From CAWJEL01 sp964647255 (GTDB lineage Bacteria > Chloroflexota > Anaerolineae > CG2-30-64-16): a stretch of 64,000 bases of DNA. The notes beneath the pieces were generated by a model. That model did no database searches. It was given only the letters and a program-made list of their open reading frames with translations, and had not been told where the DNA came from. This document shows positions 42,578 to 51,086 of this stretch, piece by piece; position 1 is the first letter of the stretch; the number at the start of each line of letters is the position of its first letter. The stretch spans positions 1 to 64,000 of the forward strand of contig CAZYGI010000003.1 of assembly GCA_964647255.1 (NCBI GenBank), read 5' to 3'. Made by a program: the position numbers and the translations under genes.

Positions 42578-44104
42578 ATGCCCAACACCTTGCTCGGCAT
42601 TGACGTTTCGACGACCGCCACGAAGGCGATCCTGGTGGACGAAGCGGGCGCCGTCATCGCCGTGGCGGCCACCGAATACCCCTTCGAGACGCCTCATCCG
42701 CTTTGGAGCGAACAGGATCCGGAGCTCTTCTGGCACGGTACGGTGAACAGCGTGCGCGCCGTGCTGGCCCAGTCAGGGATCGCCCCCGCCGAGGTCGCCG
42801 GCATCGGCCTGACCGGCCAGATGCACGGCCTGTGTGCGCTCGATGCGGAGGGCGCGCCGCTGCGCCCGTGCATCCTCTGGAACGACCAGCGCACCGGCGG
42901 CCAATGCGCCGAAATCACGGCGCGCGTGGGGCGTGAGCGAGTCATTCAGCTCACCGGAAACCCCGTGCTCACCGGCTTCACCGCACCGAAGATTCTGTGG
43001 GTGGCGCAGAACGAGCCGGAAGTCTACGCCCGCATCGAGCATCTGCTGCTGCCAAAGGACTACGCGCGCTACAAGTTAACCGGTGAATTCCTGAGCGAAG
43101 TTTCGGACTCGTCGGGTACATCGCTCTTCGACGTGGGCCAGCGCCGGTGGTCGGATGAAATGCTGGCGGCGCTGGCGATCCCCCGACGGTGGCTGCCGGA
43201 AGTGACGGAGTCGCCCGTCGCCAGCGCAGTCGTCAGCGCGGAGGCGGCGGCCGCCACCGGCCTGCTGGCCGGCACACCCGTGATCGGCGGAGGCGGCGAC
43301 CAGGCTGCGCAAGCCATCGGCACGGGCATCGTCCGCGAAGGGCTGGTTTCAGCGACGCTGGGCACGTCGGGGGTCGTCTTTGCCCAGTCCGACAGCTACC
43401 GCGTCGAACCGCAGGGCCGCCTCCACGCATTCTGTCACGCGGTGCCAGGCAAATGGCACCTGATGGGCGTGATGCTTTCGGCGGCCGGCAGCTTCCGGTG
43501 GTATCGCGATGCCGTCGGCCAGTACGAGCGCGCGCAGGCCGCCGTAACAGGCCGCGACGTGTACGATCTACTGACCGCCGAGGCCGCAGAGGCGCCGGCC
43601 GGTTGCGAAGGGCTGATCTTCCTGCCGTATCTCACCGGCGAGCGCACGCCACACCCCGATCCCCTGGCGCGCGGCGCATTTGTCGGGCTGACCGTGCGGC
43701 ACGGCAAGGCACACCTGACGCGCGCCGTGCTGGAAGGCGTAAGTTATGGGTTGCGCGATTCGCTCGAGCTGATGCGCGGGCTGGGCATCGCGGCCACTCA
43801 GGTGCGCGGTTCCGGCGGCGGCTCACGTAGTCCGCTCTGGCGGCAGATCCTCGCAGACGTCTTCGCCACACAGATCGCAACGGTGAACATCTCCGAGGGC
43901 GCGGCATACGGCGCGGCGCTGCTGGCAGGGGTGGGCGCGGGCGTGTACCCTGACGTGGAGGAGGCGTGCCGCCGCACGATCAAGATCACCGGGAGCACGG
44001 AGCCATCCGCAGACGCGGCAATTTATGAGGCGTACTACCCGCGCTATCGCGCGCTCTACCCCGCGTTGGCCTCGGAATTCCACGCGCTGGCGCAGGTCAA
44101 ATAA
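42578..44104 (+). CDS. xylB: Xylulokinase (FGGY family)
   Basis: A 508-residue sugar kinase that phosphorylates D-xylulose to xylulose 5-phosphate. Motifs: LGIDVSTTATKAIL (phosphate-1 loop), GIGLTGQMHGL and LRPCILWNDQRT in the sugar site as in XylB, GGGGDQAAQAIGTG with the catalytic Asp, and GSGGGSRSPLWRQI with AYGAALLAG near the C-terminus. No xylose isomerase or transporter is adjacent, so the exact ketopentose is inferred from the family. AGGAGG precedes the ATG. Confidence 0.88.
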   Translation: MPNTLLGIDVSTTATKAILVDEAGAVIAVAATEYPFETPHPLWSEQDPELFWHGTVNSVRAVLAQSGIAPAEVAGIGLTGQMHGLCALDAEGAPLRPCILWNDQRTGGQCAEITARVGRERVIQLTGNPVLTGFTAPKILWVAQNEPEVYARIEHLLLPKDYARYKLTGEFLSEVSDSSGTSLFDVGQRRWSDEMLAALAIPRRWLPEVTESPVASAVVSAEAAAATGLLAGTPVIGGGGDQAAQAIGTGIVREGLVSATLGTSGVVFAQSDSYRVEPQGRLHAFCHAVPGKWHLMGVMLSAAGSFRWYRDAVGQYERAQAAVTGRDVYDLLTAEAAEAPAGCEGLIFLPYLTGERTPHPDPLARGAFVGLTVRHGKAHLTRAVLEGVSYGLRDSLELMRGLGIAATQVRGSGGGSRSPLWRQILADVFATQIATVNISEGAAYGAALLAGVGAGVYPDVEEACRRTIKITGSTEPSADAAIYEAYYPRYRALYPALASEFHALAQVK

Positions 44105-44113
44105 GCCATTTCG

Positions 44114-44146
44114 GGGGTTGTGGGCGGCCCCGCCGCCTACAACCCC
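44114..44146. terminator. Hairpin between convergent xylB and SDR-fusion genes
   Basis: A 15-bp stem with one mismatch (44114-44128 with 44132-44146) and a 3-base loop lies just after the xylB stop. There is no long T-tract. Confidence 0.55.
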
Positions 44147-44210
44147 TCCCCGACGCAACACACGCGGCCGGACTCGGCATAAACACACACGCCGCGCTCA
44201 GCCTCAGCCA

Positions 44211-45992
44211 TCAGACTTTGGCCGCGGAACGGCGCCGGAGCAACGCCGGGCCCACCAGATCAATGATCCAGCCGAAGGCGGGCTCCACCCAAGGCGCCAC
44301 CTGCAACCAACCCGGCGCGTAAGCGACACGCTGCGGGCGCCGCAACACCGCGATCACCCGCGCCGCCACCCGCTCCGGCGTAATGGCGAACCGTTCACCG
44401 GGGATACGCCGCCCCGCGGGCTGGTTAGCCGCCCGGTCGAAAAACTCGGTCTGCACCGGGCCGGGGCGCAGCAGGCTGACCCGCACCGCGGTCCCGCGCA
44501 GCTCGCGGTAGAGCGCCGTGGTGAAATTGTCAACGAAAGACTTGGTGGCGCTGTACAACGCAGTGCCCTGCTCAGGCAGGCTCCCGGCGACCGAACTGAT
44601 ATTGACGATATGCCCGGAGCCGCGCACCTGCATCTCGCGCAGCACCGCCAGCGTCAGATGCGCGAGGGCCGTCATGTTAGTTTGGATCATCTCCCGCGCC
44701 ACGGCCCAGGGCATATCGGCGCCGTAGCCGTACCAGCCGAAGCCGGCGCTGTTCACCAGGATATCAATGCCGCCGCCCAGGGCGCGCGCCTGGGCCAACA
44801 CCCCATCGCGCTCGCCGTCGTCGGCCAGGTTGGCGACGATCACATGTGCCTTCCCGCCATCCCGCCGAATCTCATCCGCCAGCAGTTCCAGCCGGTCGGC
44901 GCGACGCGCCACCAGCAGGACGCAGGCGCCACGATGTGCCAGCTTTCGCGCTACTGCGGCGCCGATCCCGCTGGAGGCGCCTGTAATCAACGCCGTTTTG
45001 CCCTCCCAGCCGGTCGCGTGCCGCCGGGCCATGTGCCGCCGCCAGTGCGGCGACTGTGCTAGCAGGACTTGCCGCACCTTCGCCTTGAACAACCGTACAA
45101 ACGGCAGCCGGGGCCCCAGCAACCGCGCCATATCCCGCACGTAGTCATCCAGCGTACGCGTCTGATAGCGCAGCAGGTGCTGGCTTTCCTCGGTGTCCAG
45201 CCAATCTGTGGCGAAAGCTGTTGTCGCAAATGCCTCCGGCGGGAGCATCTCCAGGCCCATTGAACCGACGATGCGCGCCACCATATCGCCAAAAACGTGC
45301 TGACAGCGCGGGCCGCCGCCGATCAGCAGCGTCTTGCCCCAGATTTCGTTGCTGCTCACCGCGTTCGCCAACGCCAGGCCGACATCGCGCGTGTGCACGA
45401 ATTCCATGCGGTTATCCAGCGGCACATCGAACATACCGGGATCCAGCTTCAAGGCGATGGGGAAGGTGGCCGCCAGCCGCAAAATGGCCCATTGCAAGCC
45501 GGAGGCGCGGATCATTTCTTCGCAGGCGACCTTGTGTCGGGCATAGTGCTCGATGGGCTGCGGGGCCTCTGCAGCGGTGCGCGGCGGGGCCAGATGCTGG
45601 GTGCGGCCATAAACATGCAGCGAGGAGGTAAAGACGAGCTTGGGCGGTGTGGGCTGCGCCTGGATGGCCTGGATCAGGTTACGCGTGCCGCCGACGTTGA
45701 CCGATTCGGCCCAATCGGGCCGCAGTTCCGACTCGATGCCGGTGGCCGACATCTTGGGGATGATGAACGCGACATGCAGAACCACATCCATACCCTGCAC
45801 CGCCGCCAACAGGTCGGCCGGCCGGCGCAGATCACCCCACAGCACTTCGATGCGATCCGTATAGCGCCGTGCCGTTCGTGCGTTGGCCGGGGTATGGAGA
45901 TCAAAACAGCGCACCGTGTGCCCCTGGCGGAGCAATTCTTCCAATGCGCTGACGCCGACGTTTCCAAACGCGCCCGTGAGCAATACCTTCAT
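44211..45992 (-). CDS. Fusion of an NAD-dependent epimerase/dehydratase and a short-chain dehydrogenase
   Basis: A 593-residue protein with two NAD(P)-binding enzymes in one chain. Residues 1-330 are an extended SDR: KVLLTGAFGNVGVSALEELL (TGxxGxxG), TSSLHVYG and YARHK. Residues 345-593 are a classical SDR: TALITGASSGIGAAVARKL, LVNSAGFGWYG, NISSVAGSLPEQGTALYSATK with the Ser-Tyr-Lys triad, then LLRPGPVQTEF. A short basic linker (LAQSPHWRRHMARRH) joins them. There is no stop or frameshift, so it is a true fusion. Substrates are unknown; channelling between two redox steps on one lipid or sugar is plausible. GGAGG precedes ATG 45992. Confidence 0.85.
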   Translation of the reverse strand: MKVLLTGAFGNVGVSALEELLRQGHTVRCFDLHTPANARTARRYTDRIEVLWGDLRRPADLLAAVQGMDVVLHVAFIIPKMSATGIESELRPDWAESVNVGGTRNLIQAIQAQPTPPKLVFTSSLHVYGRTQHLAPPRTAAEAPQPIEHYARHKVACEEMIRASGLQWAILRLAATFPIALKLDPGMFDVPLDNRMEFVHTRDVGLALANAVSSNEIWGKTLLIGGGPRCQHVFGDMVARIVGSMGLEMLPPEAFATTAFATDWLDTEESQHLLRYQTRTLDDYVRDMARLLGPRLPFVRLFKAKVRQVLLAQSPHWRRHMARRHATGWEGKTALITGASSGIGAAVARKLAHRGACVLLVARRADRLELLADEIRRDGGKAHVIVANLADDGERDGVLAQARALGGGIDILVNSAGFGWYGYGADMPWAVAREMIQTNMTALAHLTLAVLREMQVRGSGHIVNISSVAGSLPEQGTALYSATKSFVDNFTTALYRELRGTAVRVSLLRPGPVQTEFFDRAANQPAGRRIPGERFAITPERVAARVIAVLRRPQRVAYAPGWLQVAPWVEPAFGWIIDLVGPALLRRRSAAKV

Positions 45993-46132
45993 TCTGATGC
46001 GCCTCCCTCCGTGAGATAAGTTATGAGACCGCTGTGAAAAAAACGGAGGAACATCAGTCAAGGTTCGGGCGACTCAGCAGCTTCGATTGTCGCGCCGCAG
46101 AAGCAGCGTTGTCAAATCAGATGAAGCAGCTT

Positions 46133-47386
46133 TCACTCAACCGCGGCGAACAAGCACTTAAGATACGCGCCCTCGGAGAAACGCACCGGGTGGTCGAGCG
46201 CGTGCCCCGTACGCTCGATCTCGTGCAGCGGCCGGCGGACTTGCGCCGCAGCCTGCTTGACGGCCGCGAAGAAGGCCGGCGCGGCCACGCGGCTGGAGCA
46301 CGATGCCATGACCAGGATGCCGCCCGGCGCCAACACGCCCAACGCCAGCTGAGTCAGCCGGCCATAAGCCGCCAACGCGGCGGGAATCTCGCTTATCTGT
46401 TTGGCGAGCGCGGGCGGGTCCACGATCACGAGGGCGAAGCGCTCCCCGCGGCCTCGCAACGCGGCCAGCGCAACAAAGGCATCCGCAGCCAGGGTGCGAT
46501 GCCGCGCCGCGGCCACTGCGGGCGCATCCTGGTTCAGCGCGAAGTTGCGCTCGGCCGCCGCCAACGCAGGCGCGCTGGCGTCCATGCTGAGGATATCGGA
46601 CGCGCCGCCGCGCGCCGCGTAGAGCGAGAAGCCGCCCGTGTAGGCAAAAACGTTGAGCACGCGGCGCTCCGCGGCCAGCCGCTCGACGCGCGCCCGGTTG
46701 TCGCGCTGATCGAAGAAAAAACCAGTCTTCTGCCCATGCGCCACGTCGGCCTCGAAACGCAGCCCGTTTTCGCGGAACGCAACCGATCCCGCTAACGCGG
46801 ATCCCGTCAGGACCATGCCATCGGTCAGGCCGTACAGGTGCTCCGGCTGCCGCGCCACCTCGCGGCTCAACCGCAGCACGATGCGCTCGGCGGGGCAAAT
46901 CTCAGCCAGCGCGCCGCACACGGCGGCCAGGTGGGGGAGCCACGCCGCGGTGTAGAGCTTGACGACCAAAGTCTCGGCGTAGCGGTCAACCACCAACCCG
47001 GGCAGGCCATCGTTCTCCCCATGGGCCAGGCGATAGCCGGTCGTCCCGCTCTCCGGCAGGCCCGCGCGGGCCTGCGCGGCCGCGGCCAGCCGCGTCGAGA
47101 ACCAGCTGCGGTCAATAACCGCAGGCTGGCCGTGCTGCAACACGCGCACCCGGATCGGAGAAGTCGGGTCATACAACCCAATGGCGAGGAAGCGGCGATT
47201 GTCATCGAAGATTACCGTCAGGTCGCCCGGCCGGCCCGCCCCGCGCTGGGCGACGATCGCCTGCTCGAAGAGCCAGGGGTGCCCCTCGCGCAACGCCCGC
47301 TGCGCCTCCGGCGTGACGCGCACCGCCAGCCGCCGGTCGGAGCAGCCAGGTATGGCAGACAAGGGGTCGGTGAGCGCAGCAGTCAT
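46133..47386 (-). CDS. RlmI-like class I rRNA methyltransferase (paralogue 1)
   Basis: A 417-residue protein: N-terminal PUA-like domain (RRLAVRVTPEAQRALREGHPWLFE), an RlmI-like middle (ENDGLPGLVVDRYAE, HGQKTGFFFDQRDNR), then the SAM domain with VLNVFAYTGGFSLYA, VIVDPPALAK and the catalytic-type VMASCSS. RlmI methylates C5 of cytosine 1962 of 23S rRNA. A second copy lies at 58733, so at least one may have another target. ATG 47386 is chosen because the longer frame runs through the tRNA terminator. Confidence 0.85.
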   Translation of the reverse strand: MTAALTDPLSAIPGCSDRRLAVRVTPEAQRALREGHPWLFEQAIVAQRGAGRPGDLTVIFDDNRRFLAIGLYDPTSPIRVRVLQHGQPAVIDRSWFSTRLAAAAQARAGLPESGTTGYRLAHGENDGLPGLVVDRYAETLVVKLYTAAWLPHLAAVCGALAEICPAERIVLRLSREVARQPEHLYGLTDGMVLTGSALAGSVAFRENGLRFEADVAHGQKTGFFFDQRDNRARVERLAAERRVLNVFAYTGGFSLYAARGGASDILSMDASAPALAAAERNFALNQDAPAVAAARHRTLAADAFVALAALRGRGERFALVIVDPPALAKQISEIPAALAAYGRLTQLALGVLAPGGILVMASCSSRVAAPAFFAAVKQAAAQVRRPLHEIERTGHALDHPVRFSEGAYLKCLFAAVE

Positions 47387-47402
47387 AGGTCGGTTGTGTG
47401 GA

Positions 47403-47440
47403 TAAAAAACAAGCCCGTTCCAGATTGAGGAACGGGCTTG
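47403..47440 (-). terminator. Intrinsic terminator of tRNA-Gln
   Basis: A perfect 11-bp stem (AAGCCCGTTCC with GGAACGGGCTT, 47411-47421 and 47429-47439) is followed on the minus strand by GTTTTTTATC. It lies directly after the tRNA. Confidence 0.9.
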
Positions 47441-47445
47441 AGTCA

Positions 47446-47519
47446 TGGCTCGGGGACAGGGATTCGAACCCCAAATTTCTGATCCAGAGTCAGATGTTTT
47501 ACCATTAAACTATCCCCGA
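47446..47519 (-). tRNA. tRNA-Gln (CTG)
   Basis: A 74-base cloverleaf with encoded CCA. The acceptor stem is TCGGGGA/TCCCCGA with discriminator G; the anticodon stem is TCTGA/TCAGA with loop CTCTGGA, giving anticodon CTG (reads CAG); the T arm has GGTTCGAATCC. It has its own promoter and terminator. Both glnS and gltX lie within 8 kb. Confidence 0.95.
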
Positions 47520-47530
47520 CCAACAATCAC

Positions 47531-47559
47531 ATTCTAGCATCACGTGCCGCTTTTGGCAA
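47531..47559 (-). promoter_or_regulatory. tRNA-Gln promoter
   Basis: On the minus strand TTGCCA (47554-47559), 17 bases and TAGAAT (47531-47536), 11 bases before the tRNA 5' end. It overlaps the last codons of the C39-like gene. Confidence 0.8.
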
Positions 47560-48232
47560 GTTTGGCGCGCCGCGTTGTACGCGTCCGCCGGCCGCTGATC
47601 GGCTCGGTGCGGACGCAGACGGCATCCTGGTGGCCGCCGAAATTGGGATCGAGATGCACGCCACTGCCGGTAACGCCGCTGCCGGGCTCGGCGCCGTAGA
47701 CCACGCGACCGGGCGCCGCTGGCTGATACACCACCACGGTGAAAATCGCCCGTTCCGACGTCCACCCTGAGGCAAAGTAGCGCGACAGCTTGACAAATTC
47801 CCCGCCGGGCAGTTGCCAGGGATCCATGATCTGGCCGTCCTGGCTGTCCACTGACAGCAGGCGCACCCAGTGCTGATCCAACTCGCCGCCCGGCCGCGAG
47901 TCCACCTGGGCGATGACCACGCTCCCGGCCTCGATCGCTTCGGACAGGTGCGCAATCGGCGCGGCCGTGTTCAGGCAGTTGATCCGCTCGGCCAGGCTGA
48001 CGCCAAACGAAAGCACGCTGTTGAAGTTGAAGAGGCAGTCGTTGACGTAGCCTTTGTTCTCCCGCAGCCATTGGTTCAGATGCCCCGGTGTGACGGGATT
48101 GCCGGTCAGATCCGAGAGCATGGAGGCAACCGCGGTCACCAGGCAGCCGGCGGTCCCCATCGTATACTCCTTGCTGCTGCCCAGCTTGTCCTCCGCCCAC
48201 TCGATGTCGCGCTGTGAATATGCGATGGTCAT
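47540..48232 (-). CDS. C39-like (papain-fold) peptidase domain protein
   Basis: A 230-residue protein without a signal peptide. The Cys region is MGTAGCLVTAVASML and the His region is DQHWVRLLSVDSQDGQIMDPW, the usual C39-like Cys-His-Asp order. The C-terminal 50 residues are Gly/Arg-rich. C39 peptidases usually cut leader peptides, but no precursor or ABC transporter is nearby, so it may be a binding or housekeeping relative. It overlaps the FGE-like gene by four bases, indicating translational coupling. Confidence 0.7.
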   Translation of the reverse strand: MTIAYSQRDIEWAEDKLGSSKEYTMGTAGCLVTAVASMLSDLTGNPVTPGHLNQWLRENKGYVNDCLFNFNSVLSFGVSLAERINCLNTAAPIAHLSEAIEAGSVVIAQVDSRPGGELDQHWVRLLSVDSQDGQIMDPWQLPGGEFVKLSRYFASGWTSERAIFTVVVYQPAAPGRVVYGAEPGSGVTGSGVHLDPNFGGHQDAVCVRTEPISGRRTRTTRRAKLAKSGT

Positions 48233-48792
48233 GAGGCGCCCCCGACTCGATCATAGACGACGCGGAACGTGATGAAGGAATACCCTTCATCCGCGGCAAC
48301 GTGCGCCTGCGCGTGGCCGGGCATGTTGCCCTCACGCAGCCAGGGCGGATAAAAGATGCTGCCCAGGGTGCGCGGAGCCGAACCCGGCCGTTCGATGACC
48401 TCGGTCTCCTGGGTCCACTCGCACAGCCAGATCGGTTTGAGGCCGCCCACCACTTCCGGCCGATCCCCGTGCTCGTGCGCCCAGATGTCGGAGTTGACCC
48501 CGTGCTGGGCTGATTCTTCGGCCAACGCTTGCAGCTCATCAATGGTCGGCAGCCGATAGGGACGGCCATCCCGCTGCCCCAACCAACGGCAGTATGCCAG
48601 CGCGTCAAGCTGCGAAACGTAAGTCACGGGACGCGTAGGCGATCCGGGTTGCGTCAGCGCGCGAGGCACGGGGCGGCCGGTGTCGGCAAGGAAACGCTTG
48701 TAGCTTTCCCGCGTCACCGGCTGTGCGCTGAACACCGCGTGCGTGCCCGCGCTGCGTACGATGATGGTGTCCCCCGTGGGATTCTCGCTCAT
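48229..48792 (-). CDS. Small FGE/SUMF1-like domain protein
   Basis: A 187-residue protein with the formylglycine-generating-enzyme (C-type-lectin-like) fold pattern: VTRESYKRFL, VSQLDALAYCRWLGQRDGRPYRLPT, LCEWTQETE and SFITFRVVYDR. It is shorter than active FGE (about 280 residues) and I see no catalytic Cys pair, so a binding role is more likely than sulfatase maturation. It is four bases after gltX and overlaps the C39-like gene by four bases. Confidence 0.72.
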   Translation of the reverse strand: MSENPTGDTIIVRSAGTHAVFSAQPVTRESYKRFLADTGRPVPRALTQPGSPTRPVTYVSQLDALAYCRWLGQRDGRPYRLPTIDELQALAEESAQHGVNSDIWAHEHGDRPEVVGGLKPIWLCEWTQETEVIERPGSAPRTLGSIFYPPWLREGNMPGHAQAHVAADEGYSFITFRVVYDRVGGAS

Positions 48793-48796
48793 GCGC

Positions 48797-50311
48797 TCAC
48801 CCTCCGATGATGGCCCGCAGCCGTTGCTCCGCCTGCTGGCAGCGCGCCAATACCCGCTCTTTGCCCAGCGCGACCAGGCTGCCAAACAGCGGCGGAGCGA
48901 CCGCCTTGCCGGACGTGGCTACGCGCAGGAGGCCGAAAAACTGGCCGGCTTTGAGTCCCAGCGCGGCCGCGATCTCGCGCAGCCCGGTCTCAAGCGCTGC
49001 TTCCTCGAACGGCAGCTCAGCCAGCGCGCGGTGCGCGGTCTCCAGGGCCGCCAGCGATTGCGCGGGCGTCAACCCCTTCGCCACCAACATCTGCGAATCG
49101 TAGGTGATCTCCTCGACAAACGCAAAATCCACCAACTCCCACGCATCGGGCAGAGTCTTGATGCGCTCCTGGATCAGCGGCGTGAGGATGCGCAGCGCCG
49201 GGTTGGCCGCGATCATCTCCGCCGGGAGCCCGGACTCTTCGCTGAGAAACGGCGTCAGCCGCCCGGCCAGGTCGGCCGGGGCCAGGGTGCGGATGTAGTG
49301 GCCGTTCATCCAGTCCAATTTGCTCAGCGGCAGCGCGCCGGCCGCCGGGTTGATGTCGGCGATATCGAACTTGGCGATCGCCTGCTCGCGCGTGAAGAGA
49401 TCTGTATCGGCGCTGTACGACCACCCCATGATCGCCAGGAAGTTGAACATCGCTTCCGGCACGTACCCCGCGTCACGGTATTCGCGGATGAAGGTGAGCA
49501 GCTCTTCGTCGCCCTCCACCCGCTTCTTGCGCTTGCTCAGCTTGCCCACACCGCTCGGATCGAGGATCAGCGGCAGGTGCGCGAAGACCGGCATCTCCCA
49601 GCCCAGCGCCCGGTACAGGTTGACATGCAGCGGCACGCTGCTCAGCCACTCGTCCCCGCGCAGGATATGCGTGATCTCCATCAAGTGATCGTCTATGACG
49701 TTGGCGAAGTGATAGGTCGGGAAGCCGTCCGATTTCACCAGGATCGGGTCGCGCACCTTCGCGTTGTCGAACGGCTTGATCTTGCGCAGGACGTCCAGGA
49801 AGCTGGTCTGGCCCTCAACGGGCATGGCAAAGCGCACCACCGACGCCGCGCCGGATGCCTCGCGCTCCGACCGCTGCGCGGCTGTAAGGTAGCGGCAGTG
49901 CCGGTCATAGCCGATGGTGTCTTCCTTCCGCGCGGTCTGCTCCTGCCGCAGCGCGGCCAGCCGCTCCTCGGAGCAGTAGCAGCGATACGCCAGGCCTTCC
50001 GCGAGGAGCCGCTCCGCCCACTGATGGTAGATCGGCAGCCGTTCCGACTGGAAATACGGCCCATAGTGACCGCCGACGCCCGGGCCTTCATCATAATCCA
50101 GGCCCAGCCACCGCAGGCTGGCGATGATGTCATCCAGCGAATCAGCGACGTAGCGCGTGCGATCGGTGTCTTCGATGCGCAGGATGAACTTTCCGCCAGT
50201 GTGTCGGGCGTAGAGCCAGTTGAACAAAGCCGTGCGCGCGCTGCCCAGGTGGAAGTAGCCGGTGGGGCTGGGCGCCATGCGGACGCGAACAGGTCGGATG
50301 GAAGTTGGCAT
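48797..50311 (-). CDS. gltX: Glutamyl-tRNA synthetase
   Basis: A 504-residue class I synthetase. The HIGH-like motif is MAPSPTGYFHLGSARTAL and the KMSKR-like motif is GVGKLSKRKK. The helical C-terminal anticodon domain is intact. Because the organism also has GlnRS, this GluRS can be of the discriminating kind, but that cannot be read directly. It lies in the leftward mre-linked run, 21 bases after the lipoprotein gene. Confidence 0.96.
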   Translation of the reverse strand: MPTSIRPVRVRMAPSPTGYFHLGSARTALFNWLYARHTGGKFILRIEDTDRTRYVADSLDDIIASLRWLGLDYDEGPGVGGHYGPYFQSERLPIYHQWAERLLAEGLAYRCYCSEERLAALRQEQTARKEDTIGYDRHCRYLTAAQRSEREASGAASVVRFAMPVEGQTSFLDVLRKIKPFDNAKVRDPILVKSDGFPTYHFANVIDDHLMEITHILRGDEWLSSVPLHVNLYRALGWEMPVFAHLPLILDPSGVGKLSKRKKRVEGDEELLTFIREYRDAGYVPEAMFNFLAIMGWSYSADTDLFTREQAIAKFDIADINPAAGALPLSKLDWMNGHYIRTLAPADLAGRLTPFLSEESGLPAEMIAANPALRILTPLIQERIKTLPDAWELVDFAFVEEITYDSQMLVAKGLTPAQSLAALETAHRALAELPFEEAALETGLREIAAALGLKAGQFFGLLRVATSGKAVAPPLFGSLVALGKERVLARCQQAEQRLRAIIGG

Positions 50312-50332
50312 CGGATCTAGGTTTCCTTTTCG

Positions 50333-51043
50333 TTATTTCACCGTGAACGACTGCGCGCTCTGCTCGAACACCGGCGCAAGCGCCGCTTCGTTTTCAGGCG
50401 CGGCCGAATAGCTCAAGACCCACAGATCGGTCGCCGAGGCGATCAGATATTGATGGCCGGTCACCGTGGCGGTCTTGCCATCCGCGCCGACCAACGGGAA
50501 GCTGTAGACGAGCAGCGCTGCGGGCAGGCCGCCGATGGTCAGATCGGACTTGCTGGCCTTGATCTGGAAGCCGAGCTGCGCGTACTGGGCCTCGACCGCC
50601 TGCACCACATCCGCCATCCGATCAATCTTTTCGCCCCCCAGTGGGCTGCTCCGGATGTTCAGGTTGTCCACAAAAGTCGCGCCGGCCGCCACATTCCTGA
50701 ACGCCCACAGCGATACTCCCTGCAACGCGTCCGCGCTGCCGATGATCTTCGCCAGCTCCGGGTTCTTCTGTTGGAAATCGGCGAACACGGTTTGGAGATC
50801 GCCCTGGTTCAGCGTCAACACCTGCCAATCCTTCGGCAGGCGGATGCGGATGGCGCCGGCCGTGTGCTCGGCCCACTGATCCGGCGTCGCGGTTGGCGCC
50901 GTGCCGGGCGAAGTTGTCGGCGCTGCGGTCGGCGGTAGTCCGGTCGGTGTGGGCGTGGGGCTGGGGCCGGGGCAGGCCGCCAGCGTCAACGCCAATAGCA
51001 AGCTCATCAGACCAATCAGCAGGTGGGTTCGGGTTGTGCGCAT
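50333..51043 (-). CDS. Lipoprotein of unknown function
   Basis: A 236-residue lipoprotein: LLIGLMSLLLALTLAACPG (lipobox LAAC), a Thr/Pro/Ala-rich linker typical of Chloroflexota exported proteins, then a domain of about 180 residues with HTAGAIRIRLPKDWQVL and VTGHQYLIASATDLWVLSYS, resembling PsbP/Mog1-like alpha-beta domains. Role unknown. ATG 51043 follows GGAGGGA, 44 bases after rodA. Confidence 0.7.
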   Translation of the reverse strand: MRTTRTHLLIGLMSLLLALTLAACPGPSPTPTPTGLPPTAAPTTSPGTAPTATPDQWAEHTAGAIRIRLPKDWQVLTLNQGDLQTVFADFQQKNPELAKIIGSADALQGVSLWAFRNVAAGATFVDNLNIRSSPLGGEKIDRMADVVQAVEAQYAQLGFQIKASKSDLTIGGLPAALLVYSFPLVGADGKTATVTGHQYLIASATDLWVLSYSAAPENEAALAPVFEQSAQSFTVK

Positions 51044-51086
51044 GGTTTGGTTCCCTCCGTCCATGGGTCGCGTTGCGCGCCTGCGC

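Noticed and set aside
47540..48792. RiPP or bacteriocin maturation locus (C39 peptidase plus FGE-like protein)
   Set aside because: No precursor peptide, ABC transporter or other maturation enzyme is nearby, and the genes are attached to a housekeeping transcript.
48229..48792. Diversity-generating retroelement target protein (FGE/lectin fold)
   Set aside because: No reverse transcriptase, template repeat or adenine-biased variable region is visible.
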